The notes: generated by a model not told the origin, from the sequence alone. A DNA stretch of 64,000 bases from Topomyia yanbarensis (GCF_030247195.1 NC_080670.1:40905524-40969523), one strand, 5' to 3'; counted from the first letter of the stretch, positions 47,122 to 58,021 are shown. Numbers and translations are program-made.

Positions 47122-47356
47122 CTCGACAAACATATGATTACGGCTTAAAAGCCAACTGACAAAATTCTCTTTGAAAGAAAATTCCGGACAAACCGTTACT
47201 CGCCAATCACAGATGTTGGTAGTAAACAAAAGAGAAAAGTTTTCTTTTTCATTAACTGCTATGAACTGTGCTTGGTCAGTAACGGTTTGTTCGCAATTTC
47301 CTTTCAAAGAGAATTTAGACAGTTGGCTTTTAAGCCATAATCATATGTTTGTCGAG
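47122..47356. mobile_element. Fold-back MITE, 235 bp
   Basis: Ends CTCGACAAACATATGATTA and its mirror, with long arms that also share GCTTAAAAGCCAACTG and TTCTCTTTGAAAG. It is flanked by ATTT on both sides (47118-47121 and 47357-47360), a possible 4-bp duplication. Mirror open frames on the two strands follow from the symmetry. Confidence 0.82.
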
Positions 47357-47533
47357 ATTTCAACATACAGATTACAATATCAATCATCGATTTGATCACT
47401 ATCCGCAGTCAAAACCAGCCAGATATACATATGTGAAGCACTATTGTAGAACAAATAATGTTTTCGAAAAAATTATCTACAGGATCCGCAAATACGATTT
47501 ATGAAAAATGTTTTTTGAGAAAAATTGTCATAT

Positions 47534-48648
47534 AGGGGAATGTAGGGAGACTTGGCCAGGTAGAAATTTACGTAGGTTGACCCTCGTAAATCTCTAAAAC
47601 AATTTCAATCTTTTAAAACTCATTTAAATGTAATGTGCAAAAGAATTGAGCATAGGGTAAGGTGGAGTAAATCCGACCGTTGGGTAAACCCGATCCCCCT
47701 GTTATCGAAAATCGGAAGCACTCCGCGAACTAATATGAATGTTTGATTTTTGTGTATTATTGACTACAGGATATTTCTGATTGTTAAAGTGGTAACATAA
47801 AAAATGTAAGTGGATTTAAATTCTTCAATTAAAGTCCTACAAAGTGCATAGATGAATTTAGTCGAACTTTTTCCATATTTTTTAAATGCTTCGTAATGAA
47901 AAATGACGTGGTGGGGCAAATCCGACCTCTAAATAGTGGGGTAAATCCGACCACTTTTTTGCTAAGAAAATGTTTATTTATCAAATTGAAATATATTTTT
48001 ATTGTTACTATTTATTGTTTTTTGCACGATGGTTCATAATTATAAACGAAAGACACAAAAACTTGATGAATATTGTATTCGTCGAGCAATTTCTCCGATG
48101 CAAAATGACTAAAAACGTCAACCAATTATATTCTAAATCACGAGCCGCCGTAATGGATGTGTTAGGAAAAAAGTCTTGGGAATATCTTTACGTGCTACTG
48201 CTCGTGATTTTGACATTCCAAGATTGACATTGAATTCCATTTTGTTCATGTTACAATTCAATAACATAACATTCATTGATTTATCATTGAAAAATCATAA
48301 AATTTGGGTAATATCTGTACTAAATCAACCAAAAACATAGGCGGTCGGGTTTACCCCACCATTTTTAAAAACAGCAAAAATAAACTTTTTCGTATAACGC
48401 TTGTGTTTCAAAATTTTCTCAGGATACGAATAAAATGCTATACCTAGAAAGTTGCCCAGAACCTTTAATTTGGTGTATAAAACGACTTGATCCGATGTAA
48501 AATGGGCATTCTACAGCCAAAACCATTTACTAGGTCGCATTTGCCCCACCTTACCCTATTCATGATTTTTTGCAGATTTGTTAATTTACTTTTTCAAAAG
48601 TTTTAAAAGTTTTTCTGTGATCGTTTTTCTGGTCAAGTCTCCCCACCA
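47534..48648. mobile_element. Outer MITE with GGGAGACTTG motif ends
   Basis: Left GTAGGGAGACTTGGCCAG and right (reverse strand GTGGGGAGACTTGACCAG) are inverted. Just beyond the right end, the motif is repeated as GGGAAGACTTGACCAAG. Split by the element at 47655-48556, leaving about 210 bp of its own sequence. Confidence 0.65.
47655..48556. mobile_element. TA-flanked MITE, 902 bp
   Basis: TIRs GGGTAAGGTGGAGTAAATCC and GGGTAAGGTGGGGCAAATGC (reverse strand) with TA at 47653-47654 and 48557-48558. Inner repeats of GGGGTAAATCCGACC and complements (47910-47955, 48345) are subterminal motifs. No transposase. Confidence 0.88.
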
Positions 48649-49639
48649 CGGGAAGACTTGACCAAGAGAATTTTGAAGCATCAAAACAAAAAAACTAATA
48701 TCATAAAACATACTGTACCGTCATCGGGGGTTACTTTACGCCAAAAATAGAACGTTTTGTACATTACACTCAAGAACTACGAGCACGCAACTTCAAATTT
48801 GAAACTGTTTGATGTTTTACATATGGCAGAAGTACCTCCAAAGTCAGTGATTTATTTAGTCACTTTTTGATTTATTGTTATAGATTATGATCGTTATTTA
48901 TGTGTGAATTCAAATGAATGTCGTACTCGTAAACATAAAAAGGATATGTTCAAGAACTGCGTACCACGCATCTAATAACCTTGCTTTTGGAGAGTCAATA
49001 AGTCCTACAATGAAAAACAACTAACCGAGAAAAAACGCTCTTCATAATATATTTTTTCATTGAACCTCATGAATTATACAACCTTGTTTTAGTATTTTTC
49101 AAAAAGTAGTTTTAATTGTATTCCGGAGTGCAAAGGCTTTTCCAACAGAAATGCGAATGGTATACTGTTATATTTAAAGGCCAGGTCAATTCATCTATCT
49201 TTAATGAGATATCCATTTCCAATATATTGAGGACCTTTTTGTTTAGTAAGGTTTTAACCATAAGTTCATTCGCCTAAACTGCAGAACTATTCCCCGCTGC
49301 TTATTCTGTCATTCCACGACAAATTGCTTCAATACACATAGTTTAAATACTTCTAGATTTCTGTTATTTTTCAAAAGTCAAACTAGTACGCTAACAGGGT
49401 TGTTAATGCGATACATTTTTCACGATAATTTATCGGCGTTACTCGTTAACGATAATGTATCGTCATCGGAAACTCCGTTAACGATAATGTATCGTCGCCT
49501 TCATCGTCATCGTCGATAATTGTATCGTCGCTTTCATCGTCATCGTCGGTTCATCGGTTATCGCGATACATTTTGCGTTACTTTCCCGTTTATTGCAGTT
49601 GAAGTTGATGCGGTTAACTTTCAATTGTTTAGAAATAAA

Positions 49640-49900
49640 TACCTATTGAAGGACATGTTATTGGCAATTGAAAATCAATAGTTTTGGACATTTTCTATGC
49701 ACAGCGGGGTCTGACGATGCGTCAAAATGAAATTATTTCAACTTTTCGGGAAAATGTATTATGTTGCAGGGAAAGTTGTTGGCAATTGAAAATCAATAAT
49801 TTTGGACATTTCAATACGCAGAAGGGGATCGATGATGTGTCAAAATTGAATTTTTTCAACTTTTCGAGTAAGTTGGTGCACAGAAGAGTCCCAGGTGCAC
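49640..49900 (+). repeat. Subterminal tandem repeat, two units of about 120 bp
   Basis: Units contain TTGGCAATTGAAAATCAATA, TTTTGGACATTT, a GATGNGTCAAAATNGAA block and TTTCAACTTTTCG. Confidence 0.85.
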
Positions 49901-51179
49901 AGTGTTTCCAAGCGGCAAAAAGGTGACCAAAATTGTTTTGACCATGAAGAAAACAAATTTTGAGCTATTGTGCAATTAGTAATTTTTAGCACGCAAAAAC
50001 ATATATTGAAAGAACTACTAAACCACTATTATTAGACCATTCACAAATTACACTACACATTTAAGTCGTGTGGTGATTAACAGATTTTATTATAATTTTA
50101 ATTTAAACCAGAAGATTTCGGATTTTAAAAAGCAGAATATACATACATATTTCCAACATTTGATTTCCTTTTCTAGTTAGGAAGCTTTTAGCCCCCTCCT
50201 CCGTTTCTTTCACTATGTAACAAGATGCTTCCTTCTTTTACCCTTAAATATGTAGTGTAATTTATGTACGGCCTCATAATAGAGTTTTATTCGTTTTTTG
50301 AATACAGTGAAGACCCGTTTTTATCAGCCCCTTGGCGAATAGGCGGATAAAACGATGACATTGACAAAATCGGCCCATATTTTTTCTGGTTCTGAAGAGA
50401 CGAAGTCGAAACGCAAACACCTGAACTAACATTTTTTTTCTTTCTTTTTAATAAACCGGAGCGGTTAAAATATTTTTCTTTAGTTCCTCGACAAAGCCTC
50501 ATAACCCGTTTTGATCATTTAACCAAAAATTCCCTTAAGGAGGTCTTACAGTACAGTATTATTATTTTTGTATATTTTGCATCTCTAAGATAAGAAAAAT
50601 ATGCTAAAGAAGGAATTTACTCGAATTTGACTTGAACGTAAGCTAGAGCCCACCAAACGATTTTATAGTGTTTGTTTTACAGATTCGTATTAGTATTCGT
50701 CTGCGGAAATTTGCGGCTTCCGTACCAAAATATTGCTTTTTGGGCACTAAAACATTCGATAACTTCTAAGTTGTAAGAGATACAAATAAACTTACATTAC
50801 AAAAATTCTGTATTTTCTTATGCTGAACAACATCTTAGCACATTTTGAAATTCTACAAACTTACCAGGAAAAGTATTTTGAAAAAAGAAATTTTCAGGGG
50901 TATATCAAAGAAATCTCCACAAATGTAAATTAAAATCGATAGACACATAGTCTCTTCAGCGAAGTTAATACTTAAGATATTCTCAACAACTTTGAAAGTT
51001 TTTTCAATTTTCATAAACATAAGCAAAAACTTTCTTCTCAGCTTTAGAGGGATTAATCACCCAACTAATACTTTTTAAATGCAAAAAAAATATAAATAAA
51101 CTTTGCTGAAGACACTATAACTAAAAATGTTTTTTGTGGTTCAAAGACTTTCTTTCACCTTTTTGCCAATTTGGATCCT

Positions 51180-51600
51180 CGTGTGAATTGAAAATGTCCA
51201 AAACTATCGATTTTCAACTGCCAACAACCTGCCCTTCAATATAAAAAGTTCGCGAAAAGTTGAAAAAAAATCTATTTTGATGCACCGACGGTACATTGAA
51301 AATGTCCAAAACTATTGATTTCCACTTACCAATAACTTCTTCAATATAACAAACTTTCCTCAAAAGTTGAAAAAATCCATTTTGACACATCGTCGAGCCC
51401 CTTGTGTATTGAAAATATCCAAAACTATTGATTGTCAACTGCCAATAACTTTCCCTTCAATATAAAACTCTCCCGAAAAGTTGACAAAAAATTCCATTTT
51501 GACACATCGTCGGACCCCCCCCCCCCCTGTGCATAGAAAATGACCAAAAATATTGATTTTCTACTGCCAACAACATGTCCTTCAATAGTTATTTATTTCT
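51180..51600 (-). repeat. Subterminal tandem repeat, four units, inverted
   Basis: Four units of 110-125 bp in the opposite orientation to 49640-49900 (AAAATGTCCAAAACTATTGA near 51190, 51300, 51410 and a variant near 51538). A C13 tract sits at 51515-51527. Confidence 0.88.
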
Positions 51601-51616
51601 AAACAATTGAAAGTTA

Positions 51617-52176
51617 CTATGCTATATTTCACCCTAAGGAGGAAAAATTGGTAAAAACCAAAATTTCTCACTAGGGTGAAAATTTGTTGGTAAAAACCAG
51701 TCTTTGTACAGGAGGGCACAAATCCTTATTTCATACTATGTTGCGTTTCGGCTTCGCCTCATCAGAAACCGACACTAACACATTGTCGGAATAGATTAGC
51801 GCCGGCTTGACGCAAATCCCTTAAAACTAAAACACACTATGTGTTTCAATCAAACGACTGATCAAACGTGATGTCCCGTTCGAGCAGAAGTTCTGTTTAT
51901 GCCGATGAGACACAAGTGAAGCCGAAACTTGTCTTGGCTTAGCAGGCCTATGCGAAAGCACTATGCTATATTTCACCCTAAGGAGGAAAAATTGGTAAAA
52001 ACCAAAATTTCTCACTAGGGTGAAACGAACGGGACATCACGTTTGATCAGTCGTTTGATTGAAACACATAGTGTGTTTTAGTTTTAAGGGATTTGCGTCA
52101 AGCCGGCGCTAATCTATTCCGACAATGTGTTAGTGTCGGTTTCTGATGAGGCGAAGCCGAAACGCAACATAGTATG
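51617..52176. mobile_element. Complex insert with direct and inverted repeats
   Basis: Order: A (51617-51681), spacer, P (51732-51882), spacer, A again (51961-52025, identical), P inverted (52026-52176, 151 bp, near identical). A itself folds: TTTCACCCTA ... TAGGGTGAAA. The insert is bounded by AATTGAAAGTTA on both sides (about 51605-51616 and 52177-52188), an unusually long 12-bp duplication of hAT TIR sequence. Non-coding; family unknown. Confidence 0.8.
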
Positions 52177-52805
52177 AATTGAAAGTTAACCGCATCAATT
52201 TCAACCCCAATAAACGAGAAAGTAACGCAAAATGTATCGCGATAACCGATGAACCGACGATGACGATGAAAACGACGATACAATTATCGACGATGACGAT
52301 GAAGGCGACGATAAATTATCGTTAACGGAGTTTCCGATGACGTTGACGGGTGGTTAACGTTATCGACGATGACGATTAATTATCGATTAACAACCCTGTA
52401 CGCTAATAAAAATCTGCTTTGAATTAGAATCAAATCCCAAAATAAGAGTAAATTTTAGATCAAATATACAGATTGTGCAATATATACTTAGGTGAAGCTT
52501 GGCGTAAAGTAGCCCCAATTTTAGATAAAATGAACATATGGTCACCAATTACCAAAAAATCAAAAATATGGATAAAAAGTACAAACACAAATAATTGTTT
52601 TACATTGCCAGGTTAATTTCACGTAATCTGTATCATCTTATCTAATAATTTGACTAGTATATCACACTTTCCCAAGAGAATTTAAGTTACAATGCTTTTT
52701 GCGTATATTTTATATTTCAGTTTTCTTCGCCTACTACGATTATTTGCAGGCATTTTTTAACCCTTTTTCCATTTTTTATATTTGTGTTGAACCAGCGAAT
52801 AATAC

Positions 52806-52988
52806 TGTTGTAACTGTACACTAGGAGGAGGAACGCAGCAGCAAAGCGACTTGTAAGAAAACGCGTGTTTGCTCTCGGATTGTTATTTTATTTCTCCATT
52901 CATCGATAGTGCGAGGAATCATCTCGGTTGTCGTAAGGTAGTTTGTTGATATTAGGTTGGCTAACAATTTAAGGGCATCTCCATAACA
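52806..52988 (-). repeat. 3' LTR of the gypsy element
   Basis: 183 bp, identical to 57237-57419 except one G/A difference at about 52937. Promoter and polyadenylation signals were not resolved. Confidence 0.95.
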
Positions 52989-53003
52989 ACTCTTCTCCCC
53001 TAG
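52989..53003 (-). promoter_or_regulatory. Polypurine tract
   Basis: On the minus strand GGGGAGAAGAGT directly precedes the 3' LTR start, the expected primer site for plus-strand DNA synthesis. Confidence 0.8.
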
Positions 53004-53060
53004 CAAATGAAATTCAAATACAATGTATAGTGATAGTAAATTACATATAAAATAGTTTCA

Positions 53061-54200
53061 TTAAAGGTTCAATCTACTGGGCGGTCGGATTACTCGACCC
53101 GATTTTCTTGGCGATTGTCGATAGTCTGTCTGGTTGGGATGACTTGTGTTGGCAGTCCTTGAACCGGAGGTTACTTTGTCGATTTGTTTCTCTGTTACAC
53201 CAGCGGATTCTGATGGCGATTCCTTCGGACCCATCGTAGTAGTCGCTCCTACTTTTTGCGTCGCACTGGTCGTTGCTGTCAATTCTGGATCAAGATCATC
53301 TGTTTGCACAGTTTCAGCAGGTACATCCTTGATAACAACTGGTATATCTCTTCGGTTCGGCAGAGTTGGACCAACTTCTCTGAGCTGATCAATGTGCCTC
53401 TTCCATGTCCTGCCGTCGTCGAGACGAATGTAGTAATGCAGTTTTCCCAGTTTCTCTGAAACCACACCAAACTTCCACTTTTCCTTATCGAGGTAATCTC
53501 TCGCTGCAACTCTTGCTCCGTTGAGTAGGTCACGCACTTTGCCGACAACTTCCTTTGTTTCAGCAACATTATCCGGGACCATCAGATCTAGACGTGATCG
53601 AATTTGTCGGTTATACAACATCATGGACGGTGATTTACCAGTGGCAGGGTGTATGGTCTTTCGATAAACAAGAAGTATGTTGCACAATTCGGTATGCATC
53701 GTACTTCTGTCGCACTGCAGACTCTTTAACTTCGCCTTGAACGTCTGAACAAATCGTTCGGCTTGCCCGTTGGTTGATGGGTGATATGGCGCCCCCATTT
53801 TATGATAAACTCCGTTCATCTTCAAGAATTTCTGGAACTCTTCAGAAGTAAATTGTACTCCATGATCACTCACCATAACCGAAGGGATTCCGTACGTTGC
53901 GAAATATTCTCTGCAGACCTGAATTGTGGTTGTAGTGGTGATGTTGTTAAGAATGCGCACCTCAGGCCATTTCGTGTAGGCGTCCACAAGCACGATAAAG
54001 TACGTGTTCTTAAACGGCCCTGCAAAATCCACATGTATGCGGTCAAACGGCCTCGACGGTGACTCCCAGCAATGCGTAGGAACTTTGGCAGGTTCGGCCC
54101 TTGTCGATTGACAGTAACTGCAGTTGCGCACCATCTCTTCGATATGCAAATCAATCCTTTCCCACCAAACATATCCGCGAGCCAGTGTAAAAACTAGTAC
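53061..54200 (-). pseudogene. Integrase portion of pol (gypsy), out of frame with gag-pol
   Basis: The frame reads LARGYVWWERIDLHIEEMV, then NCSYCQS (zinc-binding Cys pair), then the catalytic core: HVDFAGPF (first Asp), MVSDHGVQFTSEEF (second Asp) and STNGQAERFVQ (Glu), with exactly 35 residues between the last Asp and Glu (DD35E). A C-terminal region with KLHYYIRLDDGRTWKRHID and a Ser/Thr-rich tail follow to a stop at 53061. The first ATG (54149) lies inside the zinc-binding domain, so it is not a true start; the domain begins upstream and is cut off from the gag-pol frame by the frameshift near 54180-54200. Core residues are intact. Confidence 0.92.
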
Positions 54201-57200
54201 CGAAATGTGTAGAATGTAATTCGGCTAAGACTTTTACACGCAAATTCGGAGGAATGTAAACTCGTATTCCACGCATGATACAGCCTTTCTGAATTGTGAA
54301 CTCATGTTGTTCCACACCGAAACGTTCTTTAGGATCAACAATTTTTCCATTCTGTAGGCCTTGCATCAGCACCTTCACAGTCTTGTCCGCAGCGGTAGCC
54401 CTAGGGAGCTCATTCACGGTTAGCGGCAGCGTTTCGATCATGTTGACCTCCATGTAATCCGTCTCTTCAATGACGTTCGCTGGTGTTTTCTCCTTCAATG
54501 GCAAACGCGAGAAAGCGTCCGCATTGCCGTGTTGGTTCGTTGGTCTGAACTGTATCTTGTAGTTGAATGATGCCAAAAATGTTACGTAATGTTGCATCCT
54601 CAGAGCAGACATTTTCGGTAGACCTTTCGTGTCCGAAAAAATCTGCTTCAACGGCTCGTTATCCGTCAGCAATGTAAATCTTCTTCCAAACAGATACTGG
54701 TAGAACCGGCGAACTCCAAATATAATTCCGTATGCTTCCCGATCTACCTGCTTGTAGGCTTGTTGCGTAGCGTTGAGTGTTTGGGATGCGTACTGGATCG
54801 GTCTTTCTGAGCCATCCGGGTAAACGTGACTCAGTACCGCACCGACTCCGTATGGCGAAGCATCAGTAGCAAGTACCAATGGCAGCGTGGGATCGTAGTG
54901 TACCAGAAATGAATTGGACTGCATCTCTTGCTTGACTTTGTTGAACGCCTCTTCACATTGTTTTGACCATACAAAACGCACATCGTTCTTCAGTAGACTA
55001 TTAAGGGGATATAAAGTCGAACTGAGGTTCGGAAAGAACCTTCCGTAGTAGTTCACTAACCCCACAAATGAACGAATTTGATCTTTGTTTTCTGGAACTG
55101 GCATATTCTGGATCGCTGTAATCTTCCTCTTAACCTTATGAATACCTGTCTTATTGATCATGTACCCGCAGTACTCAATCTCGTTCGCAAAAAAGTGACA
55201 TTTTTCTAGGTTTATACGCATGTTGTACGAACTAAGACACTTCAGAACCTCTTCGAGCCTTTGCAGATGTATTTGATCATTCGGACCGGTAATCCGAATG
55301 TCGTCTAGGAATACGGTAACACCAGGAATCCCATTCAGCACTTGCTCCATTAGTCTCTGCCAAATAGCAGGTGCAGACGCAATGCCATACATCAAACGTG
55401 TAGGTTGGTAAAGACCCTTGTGTGTATTGAGAGTTAATACCTCCCTATCACCCTCCTCAACCTCTAGCTGTAAGTACGCTTGAGTCAAGTCGATCTTCGT
55501 AAACTTTTCACCGCCAGCAACATTAGTAAAAAGTTCCTCAATCGTCGGTAATGGGTGACCGTCTACCACCAAATTCGGGTTTACCGTAACCTTGTAATCC
55601 CCACAAAGTCGCACTTTGTTGTTGGCCTTCGGCACTGGAACTATGGGTGTAGCCCATGCACTATGGTTGACTTTCACAAGGATACCATTGTTGACTAATT
55701 TGTCAAGCTCGTTCTCGACAACTGCTCGCAACGAAAACGGAACAGGTCTGGATTTTATGTAAACAGGATTTGTATTCGGCTTCAGGCACAGCTTGGCAGA
55801 TAATCCTTTTATTTTCCCAATTGAATTGTCATAGAGTGTAGCATACTTCTCAACTAGCGTCTTAACAGCGGCAGGCATTGTTTGCAGTGAATTAGTAACA
55901 GTATCAATTTTGTTTACATCAGTATATGCAATCTTGTTCAGGTCAACTCGCATCGCCTTCATCCACTGACGGCCCAGCAACGGGTGCTTCTTCACGTTTG
56001 ATACGTACAGGGGAAGTAACAAAGATTTTCCATCGTGAACAACTTTCACTTCCAGCATTCCTTCAATTTGGATCCTCGTATCGCAGAAACTTACTAATTG
56101 CATATCCGACGGCAGCAGAGTATCCGCAGCAAAGTTCATCTTCTTATCGTATGTGCTTATTATTGCAACAGGAGCACCAGTATCCACTTCAAATCGGATT
56201 TTAGTACCGTTCACTTGAAGATCCAGCCAGAACTTCGATGACGGTTTGGCCGCAATCTCCAATTTACACACTTCATCCAATGAAATAACTTCACGTTGGT
56301 CGGCTTCGGACTCTTCCAACAAATTTGCCTCAGATTTTGCCTTCTGTTTATCTTGCTTGGCATTCTTCTTTTTCTTAATGCACACCTTTTCCAGATGACC
56401 AGCAAGTTTACAAAAATTGCACACCGTGCGAACATGATAGCACTTGTTGGCGTAGTGCCCGGAACTACCACACCGAAAACATTCCTCTTTGTTTTCCGAA
56501 TCAGGTTTCTTGCGTTTCTTTTTATTAGCAATCGTACGTGGCCCCTGGACCTGGGCATTCGCGTTATTCACTCGAGAGTGTTGAACTAGATTCACTTCCG
56601 ATCTTCCTTGTTTGGACTGGATTTCTCTTCCACCTTTGTTCGAGAGCTCCATCGAAACTGCAATCTCTCGAGCCCGCTCCAGCGTCAGGTTCCGTACCTC
56701 CAACAACCGGGATTGTATTGCGCGGTCCTTCAACCCAAACACGAATTGATTCCGCAGAGCTGTTCTGAGAAAATCTCCAAAATTACAGGTGATAGCAAGT
56801 TTCCGCAATGCTATCAAATACTCGTCAATCGTTTCCTCCGGACGATCATCTGCTTGCTTGCGGCACTTGAAGCGGAAATTCTCTAAAATTTCCAACGGCT
56901 CTGGGTTGAAATGAGCTTCCAACAAACGCACAATTGCGTCATACGTCTGTTGTTGAGGTCTCTCCGGTGCAAGTTTGTCGCTAATAATATCGTATGTTTC
57001 TCCTCCCATGTAGTGAAGCAACATGTATAACCTAACCTCATTCTGTACACCAAACAAAACAAATGCACCTTCCAGCCGCTCTACCCATCTCGACCACTTC
57101 ATTTTGTGTCGGTCGAATGGATCGATTGTAAATGAAGTTGGCACGGCAGCTGGAACAATTGCAGCCGGAACATCCGCTGGCGGGTTTACTTCAGCCATCA

Positions 57201-57201
57201 C
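54151..57201 (-). CDS. gag-pol: Gag-protease-RT-RNase H polyprotein (gypsy)
   Basis: 1,016 codons, start ATG 57201-57199 shortly after the 5' LTR. Order: Gag (about 1-235), two CCHC knuckles (CFRCGSSGHYANKC at 241-254, CNFCKLAGHLEKVC at 261-274), aspartic protease (FEVDTGAPVAIIS, about 338-350), reverse transcriptase (about 460-720; FTKIDLTQAYLQLE and the catalytic FLDDI at about 631), RNase H (LATDASPYGVGAVLS near 765; TDNEPLKQIF) and the first His of the integrase zinc finger (ELHSTHFG near 995). Gag and Pol are fused in one frame with no recoding site. The frame then ends in a short shifted tail (GSRICLVGKD) at 54151, before integrase. Apart from this it looks intact, in keeping with nearly identical LTRs. 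It would make virus-like particles and cDNA in the cytoplasm. Confidence 0.95.
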   Translation of the reverse strand: MMAEVNPPADVPAAIVPAAVPTSFTIDPFDRHKMKWSRWVERLEGAFVLFGVQNEVRLYMLLHYMGGETYDIISDKLAPERPQQQTYDAIVRLLEAHFNPEPLEILENFRFKCRKQADDRPEETIDEYLIALRKLAITCNFGDFLRTALRNQFVFGLKDRAIQSRLLEVRNLTLERAREIAVSMELSNKGGREIQSKQGRSEVNLVQHSRVNNANAQVQGPRTIANKKKRKKPDSENKEECFRCGSSGHYANKCYHVRTVCNFCKLAGHLEKVCIKKKKNAKQDKQKAKSEANLLEESEADQREVISLDEVCKLEIAAKPSSKFWLDLQVNGTKIRFEVDTGAPVAIISTYDKKMNFAADTLLPSDMQLVSFCDTRIQIEGMLEVKVVHDGKSLLLPLYVSNVKKHPLLGRQWMKAMRVDLNKIAYTDVNKIDTVTNSLQTMPAAVKTLVEKYATLYDNSIGKIKGLSAKLCLKPNTNPVYIKSRPVPFSLRAVVENELDKLVNNGILVKVNHSAWATPIVPVPKANNKVRLCGDYKVTVNPNLVVDGHPLPTIEELFTNVAGGEKFTKIDLTQAYLQLEVEEGDREVLTLNTHKGLYQPTRLMYGIASAPAIWQRLMEQVLNGIPGVTVFLDDIRITGPNDQIHLQRLEEVLKCLSSYNMRINLEKCHFFANEIEYCGYMINKTGIHKVKRKITAIQNMPVPENKDQIRSFVGLVNYYGRFFPNLSSTLYPLNSLLKNDVRFVWSKQCEEAFNKVKQEMQSNSFLVHYDPTLPLVLATDASPYGVGAVLSHVYPDGSERPIQYASQTLNATQQAYKQVDREAYGIIFGVRRFYQYLFGRRFTLLTDNEPLKQIFSDTKGLPKMSALRMQHYVTFLASFNYKIQFRPTNQHGNADAFSRLPLKEKTPANVIEETDYMEVNMIETLPLTVNELPRATAADKTVKVLMQGLQNGKIVDPKERFGVEQHEFTIQKGCIMRGIRVYIPPNLRVKVLAELHSTHFGTSFYTGSRICLVGKD

Positions 57202-57214
57202 TTTAAATGTTCAA

Positions 57215-57230
57215 AACCACTCGTCGCCAA
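57215..57230 (-). promoter_or_regulatory. Candidate primer binding site
   Basis: Seven bases inside the 5' LTR the minus strand reads TTGGCGACGAGTGG. The TGG start matches the CCA end of a tRNA; which tRNA is not determined. The gap to the LTR is slightly longer than usual. Confidence 0.45.
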
Positions 57231-57236
57231 TTTAAC

Positions 57237-57419
57237 TGTTGTAACTGTACACTAGGAGGAGGAACGCAGCAGCAAAGCGACTTGTAAGAAAACGCGTGTT
57301 TGCTCTCGGATTGTTATTTTATTTCTCCATTCATCGATAGTGCGAGGAATCATCTCGGTTGTCGTAAAGTAGTTTGTTGATATTAGGTTGGCTAACAATT
57401 TAAGGGCATCTCCATAACA
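57237..57419 (-). repeat. 5' LTR of the gypsy element
   Basis: 183 bp, one difference from the 3' LTR at about 57368. Followed on the + side by the target duplication AATAC (57420-57424). Confidence 0.95.
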
Positions 57420-57525
57420 AATACTATGTTTTGTTTTTGTCAAAATATAACGTTAAATTTGAACTAGAAGCTCAAGCATCATTCTTTAATTTTGGCGTAA
57501 AGTAGCCCCCGTGGCCGTTCTGGTA

Positions 57526-58021
57526 ATATGCAAAAATTGCAAGAAGCTTCCTTGCACGCAATACAAGAAACAGAAGAATCGAATTTTGCCTATGTATTAG
57601 CGATGCATGTGTATTGGTGACCAATATGCGTTAGATTAAAAAGACAGCTGGCATAGAAAAATGAGCCCCGCACGAGCCTATCACTAACAGATACCTAGTC
57701 CATCCAACCATTCTTTCAAACAATTTTAAGTGAATAAAATTCGTATATAAACACTTGGATGATTCCACGATTAAGGAAAAAAGTAAAAGTCGCTCCAGAC
57801 ATGAACCTACGTCATTGCGCATCGTAGCACTGACTTTAGGCACTGTTCTATCTTTGCACATGTAGACGGATTGTTAAAACTTGTACAATCAGCACATACG
57901 CAATTTGATGCTATCTCGTGTGTAATGAATAAGCCACACAACTGCGTTTCATGATGTTGGTGAGGAATGAATAAAAAGTAGACGGAAAACAAAAACATGT
58001 GCGTTGCTAAAACACCCAGCA
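57526..58021. other. No gene recognised
   Basis: AT-rich flank of the TA-flanked element; only short open frames. Confidence 0.45.

Larger units (their letters stand above)
49395..52398. mobile_element. hAT-like fold-back element, 3.0 kb
   Basis: Termini CAGGGTTGTTAA with a perfect 8-bp duplication TACGCTAA at 49387-49394 and 52399-52406. TIRs are about 240 bp and full of CATCGTCATCGTCG and TATCGTTAACG motifs, ending inward with GATGCGGTTAACTTTCAATT. Inside the TIRs are tandem arrays in opposite orientation (49640-49900 and 51180-51600). The middle (49900-51180) is AT-rich with no transposase. The right side is enlarged by the insert at 51617-52176. Confidence 0.9.
52806..57419 (-). mobile_element. 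Ty3/gypsy LTR retrotransposon, full length, recent
   Basis: Two 183-bp LTRs (TG...CA type: TGTTGTAACT ... CCATAACA on +) differ at one position (GTAAGGTAG versus GTAAAGTAG). The 5-bp duplication AATAC is at 52801-52805 and 57420-57424. The minus strand carries one fused gag-pol frame, then integrase. A purine tract (AGGGGAGAAGAG) precedes the 3' LTR. Two CCHC knuckles and one fused frame recall the Mag-type lineages (inference). A single frameshift between RNase H and integrase breaks pol. Confidence 0.96.
48713..57523. mobile_element. TA-flanked element carrying two large nested insertions
   Basis: Left CGGGGGTTACTTTACGCC and right (reverse strand CGGGGGCTACTTTACGCC) match; the match extends weakly outward to TA (48711-48712 and 57524-57525). 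An internal copy of the motif is at 52499. Removing the hAT-like element (49395-52406) and the retrotransposon (52806-57424) leaves roughly 1.2 kb of non-coding sequence. Confidence 0.65.

Noticed and set aside
54150..54200. Programmed frameshift between gag-pol and integrase
   Set aside because: It falls inside the integrase zinc-binding domain, not at a domain junction, and no classical slippery heptamer with a structure is evident.
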